Counted from the stretch's first letter, positions 1 through 7,317 are shown. The stretch is DNA of 14,913 nucleotides from Anaerolineae bacterium (GCA_023151115.1 JAKLJP010000091.1:1-14913); one strand, 5' to 3'. The notes: generated from the letters alone by a model not told the origin. Numbers and translations: made by a program.

Positions 1-160
1 CCCTTATCTTGCCTGATGAGGTGGCTCCTGTAAACCTATTCTGTTGTTAATGTGTCAACCTATTTCTGAACCATCCCCCAATAGAAAATGAGATAGGCGA
101 GTAAATTCCATTCCTATCTGGTTTTTACTAAAATAGGGCAAATGTAATTCATTATTCAGC

Positions 161-193
161 AAAAAAACGGTAGCCACCTGCTACCGTTTTTTG
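161..193 (-). terminator. intrinsic terminator downstream of the Lrp/AsnC gene
   Basis: A 6-bp GC-containing stem, CGGTAG (168-173) with CTACCG (181-186), closes a 7-base loop. It is flanked by A7 on the left and T6 on the right, so the stem extends to about 12 bp and a U-tract forms in either direction. It lies about 40 bases past the stop of the leftward regulator gene and is well placed to end that transcript. It could also stop rightward transcription entering from the left edge. No gene can be supported in positions 1-160. Confidence 0.8.
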
Positions 194-234
194 TTTCCTT
201 CAAGTGTCCACTTTTTCGGCCGTCGGCGGTCGGC

Positions 235-687
235 CTACCACAAATCCGTATTCTTCACAATCCGCAAATACAGAAACGTTTCAATCTCGCGCACCCCTTC
301 GACTTCGGCCAGCTTGTCGGAAATGAAGTCGAGCAGATGGTCGTTGTCGCGGCAGGCCACTTCAACCAAAATATCATAGGGACCGGTGCAGATAGCAACA
401 TAATTTACTTCGGGGAACTTGCCGATTTCAACCGCGGCTTCGCGCAGCATCGTCCCTTCAGCCTTGATGGCGACCATAGCCGAAACGGAAATACCGAGGG
501 TCAGCGGGTCAGCCGCGGCGGAAATTTTGATCAAACCTGAGTCAATCAGCCGGTTAGCGCGCTGTTGTACAGTGGACGGGGCTAAATGCAATTCCGCCGC
601 AATTTCGGCGTAAGGCCGGCGGCCATCCGCTTGCAGCTTGCGGATAATAGCCAAATCTATTTCATCAACTTTGGGGGATTTTGCCAC
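235..687 (-). CDS. Lrp/AsnC family transcriptional regulator
   Basis: This 150-residue protein has the normal length and two-domain layout of the Lrp/AsnC family. Residues about 8-60 form the AsnC-type winged helix-turn-helix, starting VDEIDLAIIRKLQADGR and containing the recognition stretch APSTVQQRANRL. Residues about 68-145 form the RAM ligand-binding and oligomerisation domain, with the typical CTGPYDILVEV strand. The start is GTG at 687, preceded at 5 bases by GGAG. Family members bind DNA as dimers to octamers and usually sense an amino acid. It is divergent from the aminotransferase-led operon, so I infer that it controls that operon and probably itself. The inducer is unknown; an amino acid or betaine handled by the operon is a reasonable guess. 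No sequence oddities were seen. Confidence 0.93.
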   Translation of the reverse strand: MAKSPKVDEIDLAIIRKLQADGRRPYAEIAAELHLAPSTVQQRANRLIDSGLIKISAAADPLTLGISVSAMVAIKAEGTMLREAAVEIGKFPEVNYVAICTGPYDILVEVACRDNDHLLDFISDKLAEVEGVREIETFLYLRIVKNTDLW

Positions 688-749
688 TTTGACTCCAAGT
701 AGAAAGGTGACAAGCCGCTGGCGCTTGCCACCTTGAATACCAGCTTATT

Positions 750-767
750 TACAATAACAGTATTGTA
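750..767. promoter_or_regulatory. palindrome overlapping the Lrp/AsnC promoter (candidate operator)
   Basis: A perfect inverted repeat, TACAATA-N4-TATTGTA, covers 18 bases. On the minus strand it contains the proposed -10 box (TACAAT, 767-762) and the start region of the regulator gene. Its size, AT-rich composition and place suit an Lrp-type operator used for autoregulation. That role is inferred from position only. Confidence 0.5.
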
Positions 768-789
768 CGTCATTCGATTCCAGAGTCAA
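762..789 (-). promoter_or_regulatory. sigma70-like promoter of the Lrp/AsnC gene
   Basis: Reading leftward, TTGACT (789-784) is followed after 16 bases by TACAAT (767-762). The predicted transcript would start near 755 and leave a leader of roughly 68 bases before the GTG at 687. Both hexamers are close to the sigma70 consensus. Confidence 0.55.
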
Positions 790-880
790 CCCCCCCACCG
801 GAAAATACTTTTTTAAGGTTAAAAAGACAAAAAACATCAAAAAAAACGGTATTTAACTATCATTTCGATGCTAAAATGGT

Positions 881-902
881 ATATATTTTGTTGACAATAT
901 AT
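881..902. promoter_or_regulatory. AT-rich palindrome over the operon -35 box (candidate operator)
   Basis: An inverted repeat, ATATATT-N8-AATATAT, encloses most of the TTGACA hexamer at 891-896. A protein bound here would compete with RNA polymerase. The neighbouring regulator belongs to the Lrp/AsnC family, which favours AT-rich palindromic sites, so this is a natural candidate site. It differs in sequence from the palindrome at 750-767, so the two need not bind the same protein. Confidence 0.4.
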
Positions 903-919
903 TAAGTTACTGGTACAAT
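891..919 (+). promoter_or_regulatory. strong sigma70-type promoter driving the operon
   Basis: A perfect -35 hexamer TTGACA (891-896) is followed at the optimal 17-base spacing by TACAAT (914-919). A TG dinucleotide at 911-912 makes it an extended -10 promoter. Transcription should begin near 926, giving a leader of about 48 bases to the ATG at 974. It is the best promoter match I can see on the + strand and probably serves the following genes. Confidence 0.75.
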
Positions 920-973
920 GGGCAAAAGTAAGCAAGACAACAGGCTATCTCTAAAGGAAGGATGAGGTCATTT

Positions 974-2302
974 ATGGTGTGTCTAACTAAGTCCAATGCT
1001 CTGTTTGAGTCTGCTTCTAAAGTATTGCCGTTGGGGGTCACATCCAACTTCCGGTACTGGGGGCCGACAAAAACCCGTTACATTGATCGGGGGAAGGGGG
1101 CGCATCTGTGGGATGTGGATGGCAATCGCTACATTGACTACCGGCTGGGCTACGGCCCGGCCATCCTCGGCCACTCCGACGACCGAGTGGACCAGGCCGT
1201 GAGCGAGGCCATCCGGCTGGGCCAGAATTTTGCCATGAGCACGCCCATCGAACAGGAGGTGGCGCGAAAAATTATTGCCATGTGTCCGGGGGTTGAGATG
1301 ATCCGCTTCACTACCTCCGGCACCGAGGCGACCATGCATGCCATTCGCCTGGCCCGCGCCTACACCCGGCGAGAAAAAATTATTATGTTCGAGGGCCAGT
1401 TTCACGGTCTGCACGATTATGTCATGTTCACTTCGGCCATTGGCGGCGATGTCCACAGCAGCCGCTACAGCCCGGTGGCGATTCCGGTCAGCTCCGGCAT
1501 CCCGGAAGCCGTGCGTAACATGGTCATCATGCTGCCCTTCAACGACCTGGAGTCATTGGAAGACGAAGTTGACCAATCGTGGCACGAAGTGGCGGCGATT
1601 ATTGTTGAGCCGATTCTGGGCAACTGCGGCGGCATCCTACCTGAGCCGGGTTGGCTGGAACTAATTCGCCGCCTGTGCGACGAGAATGGTATCGTCATGA
1701 TCATGGATGAAGTCAAAACCGGCTTTCGCCTGGCGCGCGGCGGAGCGCAGGAATATTTCGGCGTCACCGCCGATTTGGTGACATATGCCAAAGCGCTGGG
1801 CAATGGCTATCCGGTGGCGGCCTTTGGCGGCAAGCGCGATTTGATGGAGCAGATCGGGCAGGGGGTGTCGCACGGCGGCACCTTTACCGGCAACCGGGTC
1901 GGCATGGCTGCGGCTAATGTTACCCTCGACATCCTGGCCAATACCAATGCGCTGGAATGTGTGGCCGAACGGGGCCGTGAATTGCAAGCGGCCATCACCG
2001 AAGTTTTGGAGCGAACTCGCCTGCCTTTTACCGTCTCTGGCCATCCTAGCATGTTCAGTTTTTGGTTTAGCGAAGAAGCGCCCAAAGAGTACCGTGACTG
2101 GTTGGTCTCCAATCGCACCCTATATGAAGAAGTGGCGAATGGTTTGATCGAACGAGGCATTATGCCCGAGCCAGAGTCCCGTGAGCCGTGGTTTATGTGC
2201 GCGGCCCATTCTCAGCAAGATATTGCCGAGACGGCCAATGCGCTGGAAGACACCTTACGCGAGGTGCTGCGAAGTGTTGCTGCCAAGTACGCCTTCGCCT
2301 AG
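974..2302 (+). CDS. class III aminotransferase, glutamate-1-semialdehyde aminomutase-like
   Basis: A PLP-dependent fold-type I (class III) enzyme of 442 residues, closest in style to HemL and related omega- or beta-amino acid transaminases. It shows the phosphate-binding stretch TTSGTEATMHAIRLARA, the cofactor aspartate in MIMDEVKTGFR (residue 245 from this start) and the Schiff-base lysine in YAKALGNGYPVAAFGGK (residue 273). I chose ATG 974 because GAGGT lies 5 bases upstream; the in-frame ATG at 962 is overlapped by its own purine-rich tract. It is the first gene of the operon, behind the promoter at 891-919. A haem-biosynthetic HemL role is possible, but neighbouring CoA, Rieske and demethylase genes favour a catabolic transaminase acting on a terminal or beta-amino group. 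The substrate is not visible. Confidence 0.88.
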   Translation: MVCLTKSNALFESASKVLPLGVTSNFRYWGPTKTRYIDRGKGAHLWDVDGNRYIDYRLGYGPAILGHSDDRVDQAVSEAIRLGQNFAMSTPIEQEVARKIIAMCPGVEMIRFTTSGTEATMHAIRLARAYTRREKIIMFEGQFHGLHDYVMFTSAIGGDVHSSRYSPVAIPVSSGIPEAVRNMVIMLPFNDLESLEDEVDQSWHEVAAIIVEPILGNCGGILPEPGWLELIRRLCDENGIVMIMDEVKTGFRLARGGAQEYFGVTADLVTYAKALGNGYPVAAFGGKRDLMEQIGQGVSHGGTFTGNRVGMAAANVTLDILANTNALECVAERGRELQAAITEVLERTRLPFTVSGHPSMFSFWFSEEAPKEYRDWLVSNRTLYEEVANGLIERGIMPEPESREPWFMCAAHSQQDIAETANALEDTLREVLRSVAAKYAFA

Positions 2303-4472
2303 GCAAAATTTAGGGCCGCTGCTGCGGGCGCGCTCGGTGGCGTTAGTTGGTATCAGCCAGCCGGGCCGCTTTGGGGGACAACTGTACGCCAATTTACGGG
2401 ATTTTGGTTACACCGGTCAGATTTATGGGGTCAATCCCCGCTACCGTTCTCTTTACGACCAGCCCTGCTACCCTTCACTCACTGACTTGCCCAACCGCCC
2501 CGACTGCGCCATCCTGGCCGTCCCCAACGAGCGGCTGCTCGAATCCTTCCAGGAAACAGCCGCGCTGGAAATTCCGGCAGCGGTCATCTTTGCCAGCGCG
2601 TATCTGAAGAAGGCGGAGGCTAAGGCTGAGGCTGAGGTTAAGGGTTTAACGTTTAATGTTCAACGTTCAAACGTTTCTTTGCAGGACCAACTGGCTGCTA
2701 TTGCCAACGCTAGGGGTATGGCTGTCTGCGGGCCGAATTGTATGGGCTTTTTTGCCCTGGAAGAACGGCTGGCGGTTTCCGGCTATGAGTCGAACCCGGC
2801 CATGCCCGCGGGAAATGTGACGCTTATTAGCCACAGCGGCTCGATGTGGGATGCACTTTTACAAAATAACCGGCGGGTGCATTTCAACTACGCCATCTCG
2901 TCCGGCAACGAAATGGTCACCAGCCTGGCCGATTACATTCAGTTTGCTTTGACCGATCCATCCACGCGAGTCATCGGCCTCTTTTTGGAAACGGTGCGCG
3001 ACCCGCAGACGTTCAAGGTGGCGCTGCTCCAGGCGGCGGAGCGTGATGTGCCGATTGTGGCTCTCAAGGTCGGGCGGAGCGAACAGGGGGCGCGGCTGGC
3101 CCAGGCCCACAGCGGTGCGTTGGCCGGGGCGGATGCGGCCTACGAGGCCCTGTTTGCCTACTACGGGGTGCGCCGGGTCAAATCGCCCGACGAGTTAATG
3201 GATACGCTGGAACTGCTGGCAACCGGCATGCGCGCCTCGAGCCGCACCATCACCGCCATCTGCGACTCTGGCGGCGAGCGTGGCATGTTGGTTGACCTGG
3301 CCGAAGCCGAGGGTATCGAATTTACCCCCATTTCCGAGGTTACATCGGCTCGCCTGGCCGAAATTCTCGAACCCGGCCTTGATCCGATCAACCCTCTCGA
3401 CGCTTGGGGGACTGGCAACGACTATGCCCGTATTTTTCAGGAGTGCTTGCAAACCCTTGACTCTGACCCGCTAACCGGCCTGAATGTTTTTGCGGTAGAC
3501 CTGACTCACGCCAGCGATTTCAGCCCAACCTACGTCGAGGTCGCCCTGGCGGCGCAACCTCACCTGACCCACCCGCTGACGTTTCTGGTCCACCTGGCCG
3601 CTGCGGCCGGAGACAACCAGATTGCGCGCCTTCGCCAGGCAGGCATCCCGGTGCTGCTGGGCACTGAGACGGGTCTGCGAGCCATCCGGCACGTGTTGGA
3701 TTACAGTGAGTTTCAGCGCAAGCGGGGAAGAGCAGGGGAGCAGGGGAGCAGAGGAGCAGAGGAGATTTCACGCCTCATGCCTCACGCCTCACGCCTCACG
3801 CTCCTGATCGAATTGCGTCAACTATTGCAATCCGCCGCCGGCCCGCTTGACGAATTTGCCAGCAAGGAAATTCTGCGGGCGTATGGGATGGCAACTCCGG
3901 CGGAGGTGGTGGCAACCTCGCTGGCCGAGGCCATGCACATAGCCGAGGCGGTAGGTTATCCGCTGGCCCTGAAAACCGCCGCCGGAGAACTGCACAAGAG
4001 TGACCGGGGTGGGGTGCGGCTGAATCTGATGGATGCGGCCGCTTTAACTGAAGCGTATCAGGATTTTGAGACCCGCTTTGGCCCGCGTGTGCTGGTGCAG
4101 CAGATGGTCCCGCCAGGGGTGGAGCTACTGCTCGGTCTGGTCAACGACCCACAGTTTGGGCCGATGTTGGCCCTGGGTACGGGCGGCATTTTTGTCGAAG
4201 TGCTGCGCGATCACCGGCTGTTGATGTTGCCCACCACCCCGGCAGATGTGCGGGAGACGCTGTTGAGTTTGCGGAGCGCCGCGCTGCTCAAGGGGTCGCG
4301 TGGTCGTCCGGCGGCAGATATTGAGGCGGTTGTAGACACCGCCATGCGGCTGGCGGCCCTGGCTGCCGACCTGGGCGACCTGATTGCCGAAGTTGATATT
4401 AACCCGTTGATGGCTTTACCCAACGGGGCGGTTGCGGTGGACGCGCTGATTGTACCAAAGCGTGATACGTGA
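2274..4472 (+). CDS. NDP-forming acyl-CoA synthetase (acetate-CoA ligase, ADP-forming, family)
   Basis: A fused alpha-beta acyl-CoA synthetase of about 732 residues, slightly long for the family. These enzymes interconvert acid + CoA + ATP and acyl-CoA + ADP + phosphate through a phosphohistidine. In order, it has a CoA-binding Rossmann domain (SVALVGISQPGRFGG near residue 20), succinyl-CoA ligase-like domains with GPNCMGFF and SHSGSMWDALL, the likely phosphorylated His 279 in AQAHSGALAGADAAYE, a variable linker, and a C-terminal ATP-grasp domain (HKSDRGGV, GTGGIFVEVLRD, EVDINPL). The proposed start is GTG 2274 with GAGG 9 bases upstream. It overlaps the aminotransferase by 29 bases, suggesting translational coupling; the open frame runs further up, but that part lies within the aminotransferase. 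Two repeat-derived insertions (2611-2676 and 3721-3803) lengthen it in frame, and the stop lies inside a palindrome. The acyl substrate is unknown. Confidence 0.9.
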   Translation: MLLPSTPSPRQNLGPLLRARSVALVGISQPGRFGGQLYANLRDFGYTGQIYGVNPRYRSLYDQPCYPSLTDLPNRPDCAILAVPNERLLESFQETAALEIPAAVIFASAYLKKAEAKAEAEVKGLTFNVQRSNVSLQDQLAAIANARGMAVCGPNCMGFFALEERLAVSGYESNPAMPAGNVTLISHSGSMWDALLQNNRRVHFNYAISSGNEMVTSLADYIQFALTDPSTRVIGLFLETVRDPQTFKVALLQAAERDVPIVALKVGRSEQGARLAQAHSGALAGADAAYEALFAYYGVRRVKSPDELMDTLELLATGMRASSRTITAICDSGGERGMLVDLAEAEGIEFTPISEVTSARLAEILEPGLDPINPLDAWGTGNDYARIFQECLQTLDSDPLTGLNVFAVDLTHASDFSPTYVEVALAAQPHLTHPLTFLVHLAAAAGDNQIARLRQAGIPVLLGTETGLRAIRHVLDYSEFQRKRGRAGEQGSRGAEEISRLMPHASRLTLLIELRQLLQSAAGPLDEFASKEILRAYGMATPAEVVATSLAEAMHIAEAVGYPLALKTAAGELHKSDRGGVRLNLMDAAALTEAYQDFETRFGPRVLVQQMVPPGVELLLGLVNDPQFGPMLALGTGGIFVEVLRDHRLLMLPTTPADVRETLLSLRSAALLKGSRGRPAADIEAVVDTAMRLAALAADLGDLIAEVDINPLMALPNGAVAVDALIVPKRDT
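2611..2676. repeat. in-frame repeat insertion in the CoA synthetase gene
   Basis: A stretch of GGCTGAGGCTGAGG-type short repeats is followed by three copies of the palindrome AACGTT (2648, 2662, 2670) in a T/A-rich context unlike the surrounding codons. It encodes KAEAKAEAEVKGLTFNVQRS, in a place where relatives pass almost directly from the sheet to the ARGMAVCGPNCMGF helix-strand. I read it as an intergenic-type repeat captured in a surface loop without breaking the frame. Confidence 0.6.
3721..3803. repeat. composite minisatellite in the CoA synthetase interdomain linker
   Basis: The left half is a G-rich array of AGCAGGGGAG/AGCAGAGGAG-like units (3721-3766). The right half is a 7-base array, ACGCCTC repeated about four times (3770-3797). 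Together they add some 28 codons between the alpha and beta parts of the enzyme, where families tolerate length changes. The G-rich unit recurs at 9917-9950 and 13965-13996. Confidence 0.75.
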
Positions 4473-4517
4473 TGCGTGGTGCGTGAGAAAATTTCACGCA
4501 TCACGCATCACGTATCA
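4463..4517. repeat. long hairpin overlapping the CoA synthetase stop codon
   Basis: Arms 4463-4486 and 4494-4517 pair over 24 positions with one mismatch around a 7-base loop; each arm repeats an ATGCGTG/CACGCAT motif. The left arm encodes the last residues and supplies the TGA at 4470-4472. No U-tract follows, so it is not a typical intrinsic terminator. It may act as an mRNA-stabilising or attenuating hairpin between the synthetase and the dehydrogenase, or simply be a dispersed palindromic repeat. Confidence 0.8.
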
Positions 4518-4558
4518 TTGACAATCCAAGTTTACACGCCAGAAAGAAAAGAGGTCCT

Positions 4559-5737
4559 ATGAATTTCCAACTTTCGCCCCAATTGAAAACTTTGCAGCAG
4601 CAAGTGAGACAATTTGTCAATACGGAACTGCTGCCGCTGGAAATCGAGGTGGAATTGGCCGATGGGCGGCTGGACCCGGCAGTGCGCGCTCGCTTGCAGG
4701 GCCGGGCCAGGGAGTTGGGCTTGAACGGTTTTGCCCTGCCCAAAGCAATGGGCGGCCAGGGGTTCAGTTGGCTGGAACAGGTGGTGGTCAGTGAGGAGAT
4801 TGGGCAGGTGACAAATGGGTTGGGCTTTGTCATTCCCGACCCGGCGATTGCCTTTACTGTAGCCACGCCGGAGCAGGTGGAGCGCTACGTCCGCCCGGCT
4901 TGCGAGGGCAGACGGCAGGACTGCTATGCTATCACTGAGGCTGGAGCCGGCTCCGATCCGAGCCAACTGGAAACAACAGCAGTGCTTGACGGGGACGCCT
5001 GGGTGCTGAACGGCGAAAAGTGGCATGTCACTTTTGGCGATGTGGCCGATTTTGCTATCGTTCAGGCCGCCACCGACCCCGCCATTGGCGACGGCAACAC
5101 CCTCTTTTTTGTGGACCTGGACTCGCCGGGGGTGGAAGTGATCGAGCATCCGCGCTATATGCATCACCTCATTGCCGGCCATTTAAAGATTGCCCTGCGG
5201 AATGTGCGGGCGCCTCAAGCCAATGTGCTGGGCGAGGTTGGACAGGGCTTGAGTTTGAGCAAAGAGTGGTTCCGGCGGGAGCGGGTGATGATTGCGGCCC
5301 GCTGTGTGGGTGCGGCAGAGCGGCTGATCCGCGAGGCCAGCGGCTTTGCCCAGCAGCGGGTGCAGTTTGGCCAGCCCATCAGCGAGTACCAGGCCATCCA
5401 GTTTATGCTGGCCGACTCGCTGACCGAGGTCTGGGCCGCCCGGCTAATGACCTATGCCGCCGCTCAGGCGGCCGACGAGGCCAAAACGGATGAGGAAGTT
5501 AAGCTGGTCCACGCCAAAGCTTCGATGGCTAAACTCTACGCCTCGGAGATGGTCGGGCGGGTGGCCGACCGGGCCGTGCAGATTTTTGGCGGGCGCGGCT
5601 ACATGCGCGAGAACGTGGCCGAGCGTTATTACCGCGAAGTGCGGGTCGATCGGATTTGGGAAGGTACTTCGGAAATTCAGCGGATTATCATTGCTTACAG
5701 TTTGTACAAGCGAGGGGTGGCGGCGCATCTGGAGTAG
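4559..5737 (+). CDS. acyl-CoA dehydrogenase
   Basis: A 392-residue flavoprotein with the standard length and domain order of the acyl-CoA dehydrogenase family: N-terminal helical domain, middle beta domain, C-terminal helical domain. The middle domain carries YAITEAGAGSDPSQLETTA, and the C-terminal domain carries FGQPISEYQAIQFMLAD, QIFGGRGYMRE and RIWEGTSEIQR. Glu 368 in the last motif sits at the usual catalytic-base position, so it should be active. The reaction would be alpha,beta-dehydrogenation of an acyl-CoA, passing electrons to ETF. ATG 4559 has AGAGG 6 bases upstream. It lies 86 bases after the CoA synthetase, which could supply its thioester substrate. In the DMSP demethylation pathway DmdC belongs to this family, but nothing in the sequence fixes chain or substrate. 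Confidence 0.93.
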   Translation: MNFQLSPQLKTLQQQVRQFVNTELLPLEIEVELADGRLDPAVRARLQGRARELGLNGFALPKAMGGQGFSWLEQVVVSEEIGQVTNGLGFVIPDPAIAFTVATPEQVERYVRPACEGRRQDCYAITEAGAGSDPSQLETTAVLDGDAWVLNGEKWHVTFGDVADFAIVQAATDPAIGDGNTLFFVDLDSPGVEVIEHPRYMHHLIAGHLKIALRNVRAPQANVLGEVGQGLSLSKEWFRRERVMIAARCVGAAERLIREASGFAQQRVQFGQPISEYQAIQFMLADSLTEVWAARLMTYAAAQAADEAKTDEEVKLVHAKASMAKLYASEMVGRVADRAVQIFGGRGYMRENVAERYYREVRVDRIWEGTSEIQRIIIAYSLYKRGVAAHLE

Positions 5738-5744
5738 CGATGGC

Positions 5745-5797
5745 GCGAGGAGGCGAAAAAATAACTTTTTCCGCCTCACTCAGCCTTGCCTCCTCGC
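5745..5797. repeat. palindromic GAGGCGA-family repeat between two operon genes
   Basis: GCGAGGAGGC (5745-5754) pairs with GCCTCCTCGC (5788-5797), and an inner A-tract pairs with a T-tract. The same GAGGAGGCGA words reappear at 12639-12700 and, in altered form, at 7257-7317. It fills most of the gap between the acyl-CoA dehydrogenase and the Rieske gene. Confidence 0.65.
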
Positions 5798-5829
5798 CTC
5801 AATAAATATATTTTAGGAGGATCGAACCC

Positions 5830-6933
5830 ATGACCAGCAAAGTATATAGCACTCTACCCAGACAATATTACACCTCGGAGCAGATTTTTCGAGAAGAAAC
5901 TCAGCGGATTTTTTATGAGCGTTGGGTGTGTGTGGGCCGGGTGGAACAAATCCCCAATCCGGGTGATTACTTTGCGCAGCAGATTGGCTCGGAGAATCTG
6001 ATTATTGTCCGCACCCGGAATGGCGGGATTCGCGCTCATTATAATGTCTGCCGGCATCGCGGGGCGCGGCTGTGCGGTAACAAGGCTCAGGGCCATTTCC
6101 GTGAGGCGATACAGTGCCCTTATCATGCCTGGACCTATGGCCTGGATGGAAAACTGATTGGCGCGCCGCACATGAATGAGGTGCCGGATTTTAAAAAAGA
6201 GGATTACCCCCTGCACAGCGCCCATGTCCATACCTGGGAAGGCTTTATCTTTGTCAGCCTGGCCGCTGAGCCACAGCCGTTTGATCCTCTTTTTGCCGAG
6301 TTATCCGATAAATTCGCCGCATGGCAAATTTCCAAACTCCGCTCGGCCCGCCGCATCGAGTACGATGTAAAGGCCAACTGGAAGTTGCTAGTTGAAAATT
6401 ATTCCGAGTGTTATCACTGCCCGCTGGTGCATCCGGCTCTGGCCAAGCTATCACCCTATCAGAGCGGCGAGAACGAATTTGTGAAAGGGGTTTTTCTGGG
6501 TGGCTATATGGAACTGAGTCATGGCAGCATGACTCTTGATGGGGCGATGTGCGCAACACCATTGAGTGCTGTGAGCGGCGAGGATTTGAACCGGGTCTAC
6601 TATTATATGCTCTTCCCAAACTTATTACTCAGTCTGCACCCCGATTATGTAATGTTTCATACCCTCTGGCCGCAGTCACCCGACCGGACCTATATTATCT
6701 GCGAATGGCTGTTCGACCCGGCGGTGATGACCCAACCTGATTTCGACCCATCTCCGGCGGTGGAGTTTTGGGACATCACCAATCGCGAGGATTGGCATGT
6801 CTGTGAGATTACCCAAGAAGGAGTCGGGTCGCGGGTCTATACACCCGGTCCCGCCTATATAGGTCAGGAGGATTTGATTGCCGCTTTTGATCAGGAAGTG
6901 CTCAAGGCCCTGGAACATCCTGTCTTGAATTAA
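5830..6933 (+). CDS. Rieske non-haem iron oxygenase, quaternary-amine oxygenase-like
   Basis: A 367-residue alpha subunit of a Rieske-type aromatic/quaternary-amine oxygenase. The Rieske cluster ligands are Cys74, His76, Cys96 and His99 (CRHRGA and CPYHAWTYG). The catalytic domain has His196 and His201 in ENYSECYHCPLVHP and the likely third ligand Asp315 in EFWDITNREDW. The residue three before His196 is Glu193, not the usual aspartate that links the Rieske and mononuclear centres; from memory, Glu here marks the CntA (carnitine) and GbcA (glycine betaine) type enzymes. Such enzymes use O2 and reductant to cut or demethylate quaternary amines. A clear AGGAGG (5815-5820) precedes ATG 5830. No reductase gene is in the window, so electrons must come from elsewhere. 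Substrate class is a family-level inference. Confidence 0.92.
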   Translation: MTSKVYSTLPRQYYTSEQIFREETQRIFYERWVCVGRVEQIPNPGDYFAQQIGSENLIIVRTRNGGIRAHYNVCRHRGARLCGNKAQGHFREAIQCPYHAWTYGLDGKLIGAPHMNEVPDFKKEDYPLHSAHVHTWEGFIFVSLAAEPQPFDPLFAELSDKFAAWQISKLRSARRIEYDVKANWKLLVENYSECYHCPLVHPALAKLSPYQSGENEFVKGVFLGGYMELSHGSMTLDGAMCATPLSAVSGEDLNRVYYYMLFPNLLLSLHPDYVMFHTLWPQSPDRTYIICEWLFDPAVMTQPDFDPSPAVEFWDITNREDWHVCEITQEGVGSRVYTPGPAYIGQEDLIAAFDQEVLKALEHPVLN

Positions 6934-6956
6934 GGGCAATACCATTAAGTTAATCC

Positions 6957-7049
6957 TCAGTATATCCAATTTTTCACCGTAGCGGGCGCATCCCTGTGCG
7001 TCAGCGGGCGGCATAGGGATGCCACCCTACGGAAATTTGGATCTACTGA
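6957..7049. repeat. nested palindromic element after the Rieske gene
   Basis: Paired segments run inward: TCAGTA (6957-6962) with TACTGA (7044-7049), ATCCAA (6964-6969) with TTGGAT (7037-7042), CCGTAG (6977-6982) with CTACGG (7027-7032), and GCATCCCT (6988-6995) with AGGGATGC (7015-7022). The whole would fold as one long imperfect stem. It resembles a non-coding palindromic repeat. It is one of three such elements filling the 405-base gap 6934-7338; I see no gene in that gap. Confidence 0.75.
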
Positions 7050-7058
7050 TCCTGAGAA

Positions 7059-7192
7059 GCTGTCTAAAAATTGGCAAAACCTGAGTTTGACCAGGGTAAA
7101 ATCCACGAAGGATACGAAGAAGCACAAAGTTTTTAGCCTTTTTCTTGGTGTTCTTAGTGTTCTTCGTGGATAATAAAGAATTTTTAGACAGC
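7059..7192. repeat. 134-bp MITE-like element with 14-bp perfect terminal inverted repeats
   Basis: The ends are GCTGTCTAAAAATT (7059-7072) and its exact complement (7179-7192). A second inner pair, ATCCACGAAG (7101-7110) and CTTCGTGGAT (7162-7171), extends the fold. The right inner arm contains a repeated GTGTTCTT motif. No open frame of note lies inside. I could not find a convincing target-site duplication. Confidence 0.75.
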
Positions 7193-7256
7193 CAGTGAGT
7201 AGGTGAGCGAAGCGAACCGTATCGAAGGCTGCTATCTTAATGATAATGAGGCGAGG

Positions 7257-7317
7257 AGATGCGAGACGAAGACGCGAACAATTTCCTCGCGTCTTCGCCT
7301 CATGCATCATCGCATCT
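7257..7317. repeat. GAGGCGA-family palindrome upstream of the DmdA-like gene
   Basis: AGATGCGA (7257-7264) pairs with TCGCATCT (7310-7317), and CGAAGACGCGA (7267-7277) pairs with TCGCGTCTTCG around a short loop. It ends about 8 bases before the ribosome binding site of the next gene, so it could affect its translation. Confidence 0.7.

Noticed and set aside
983..1456. Minus-strand open frame of 157 codons
   Set aside because: Antisense to the aminotransferase, which has clear catalytic motifs over the same bases.
2181..2273. Upstream extension of the CoA synthetase start
   Set aside because: The added residues overlap the aminotransferase frame, resemble no CoA-binding domain, and the GTG at 2274 has a ribosome site.
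974..2302. HemL for tetrapyrrole synthesis
   Set aside because: It cannot be excluded by sequence, but no other haem gene is present and the linked genes are catabolic in character.
3721..3803. CRISPR-like array
   Set aside because: The units are 7-10 bases, contiguous and without spacers, so this is a minisatellite.
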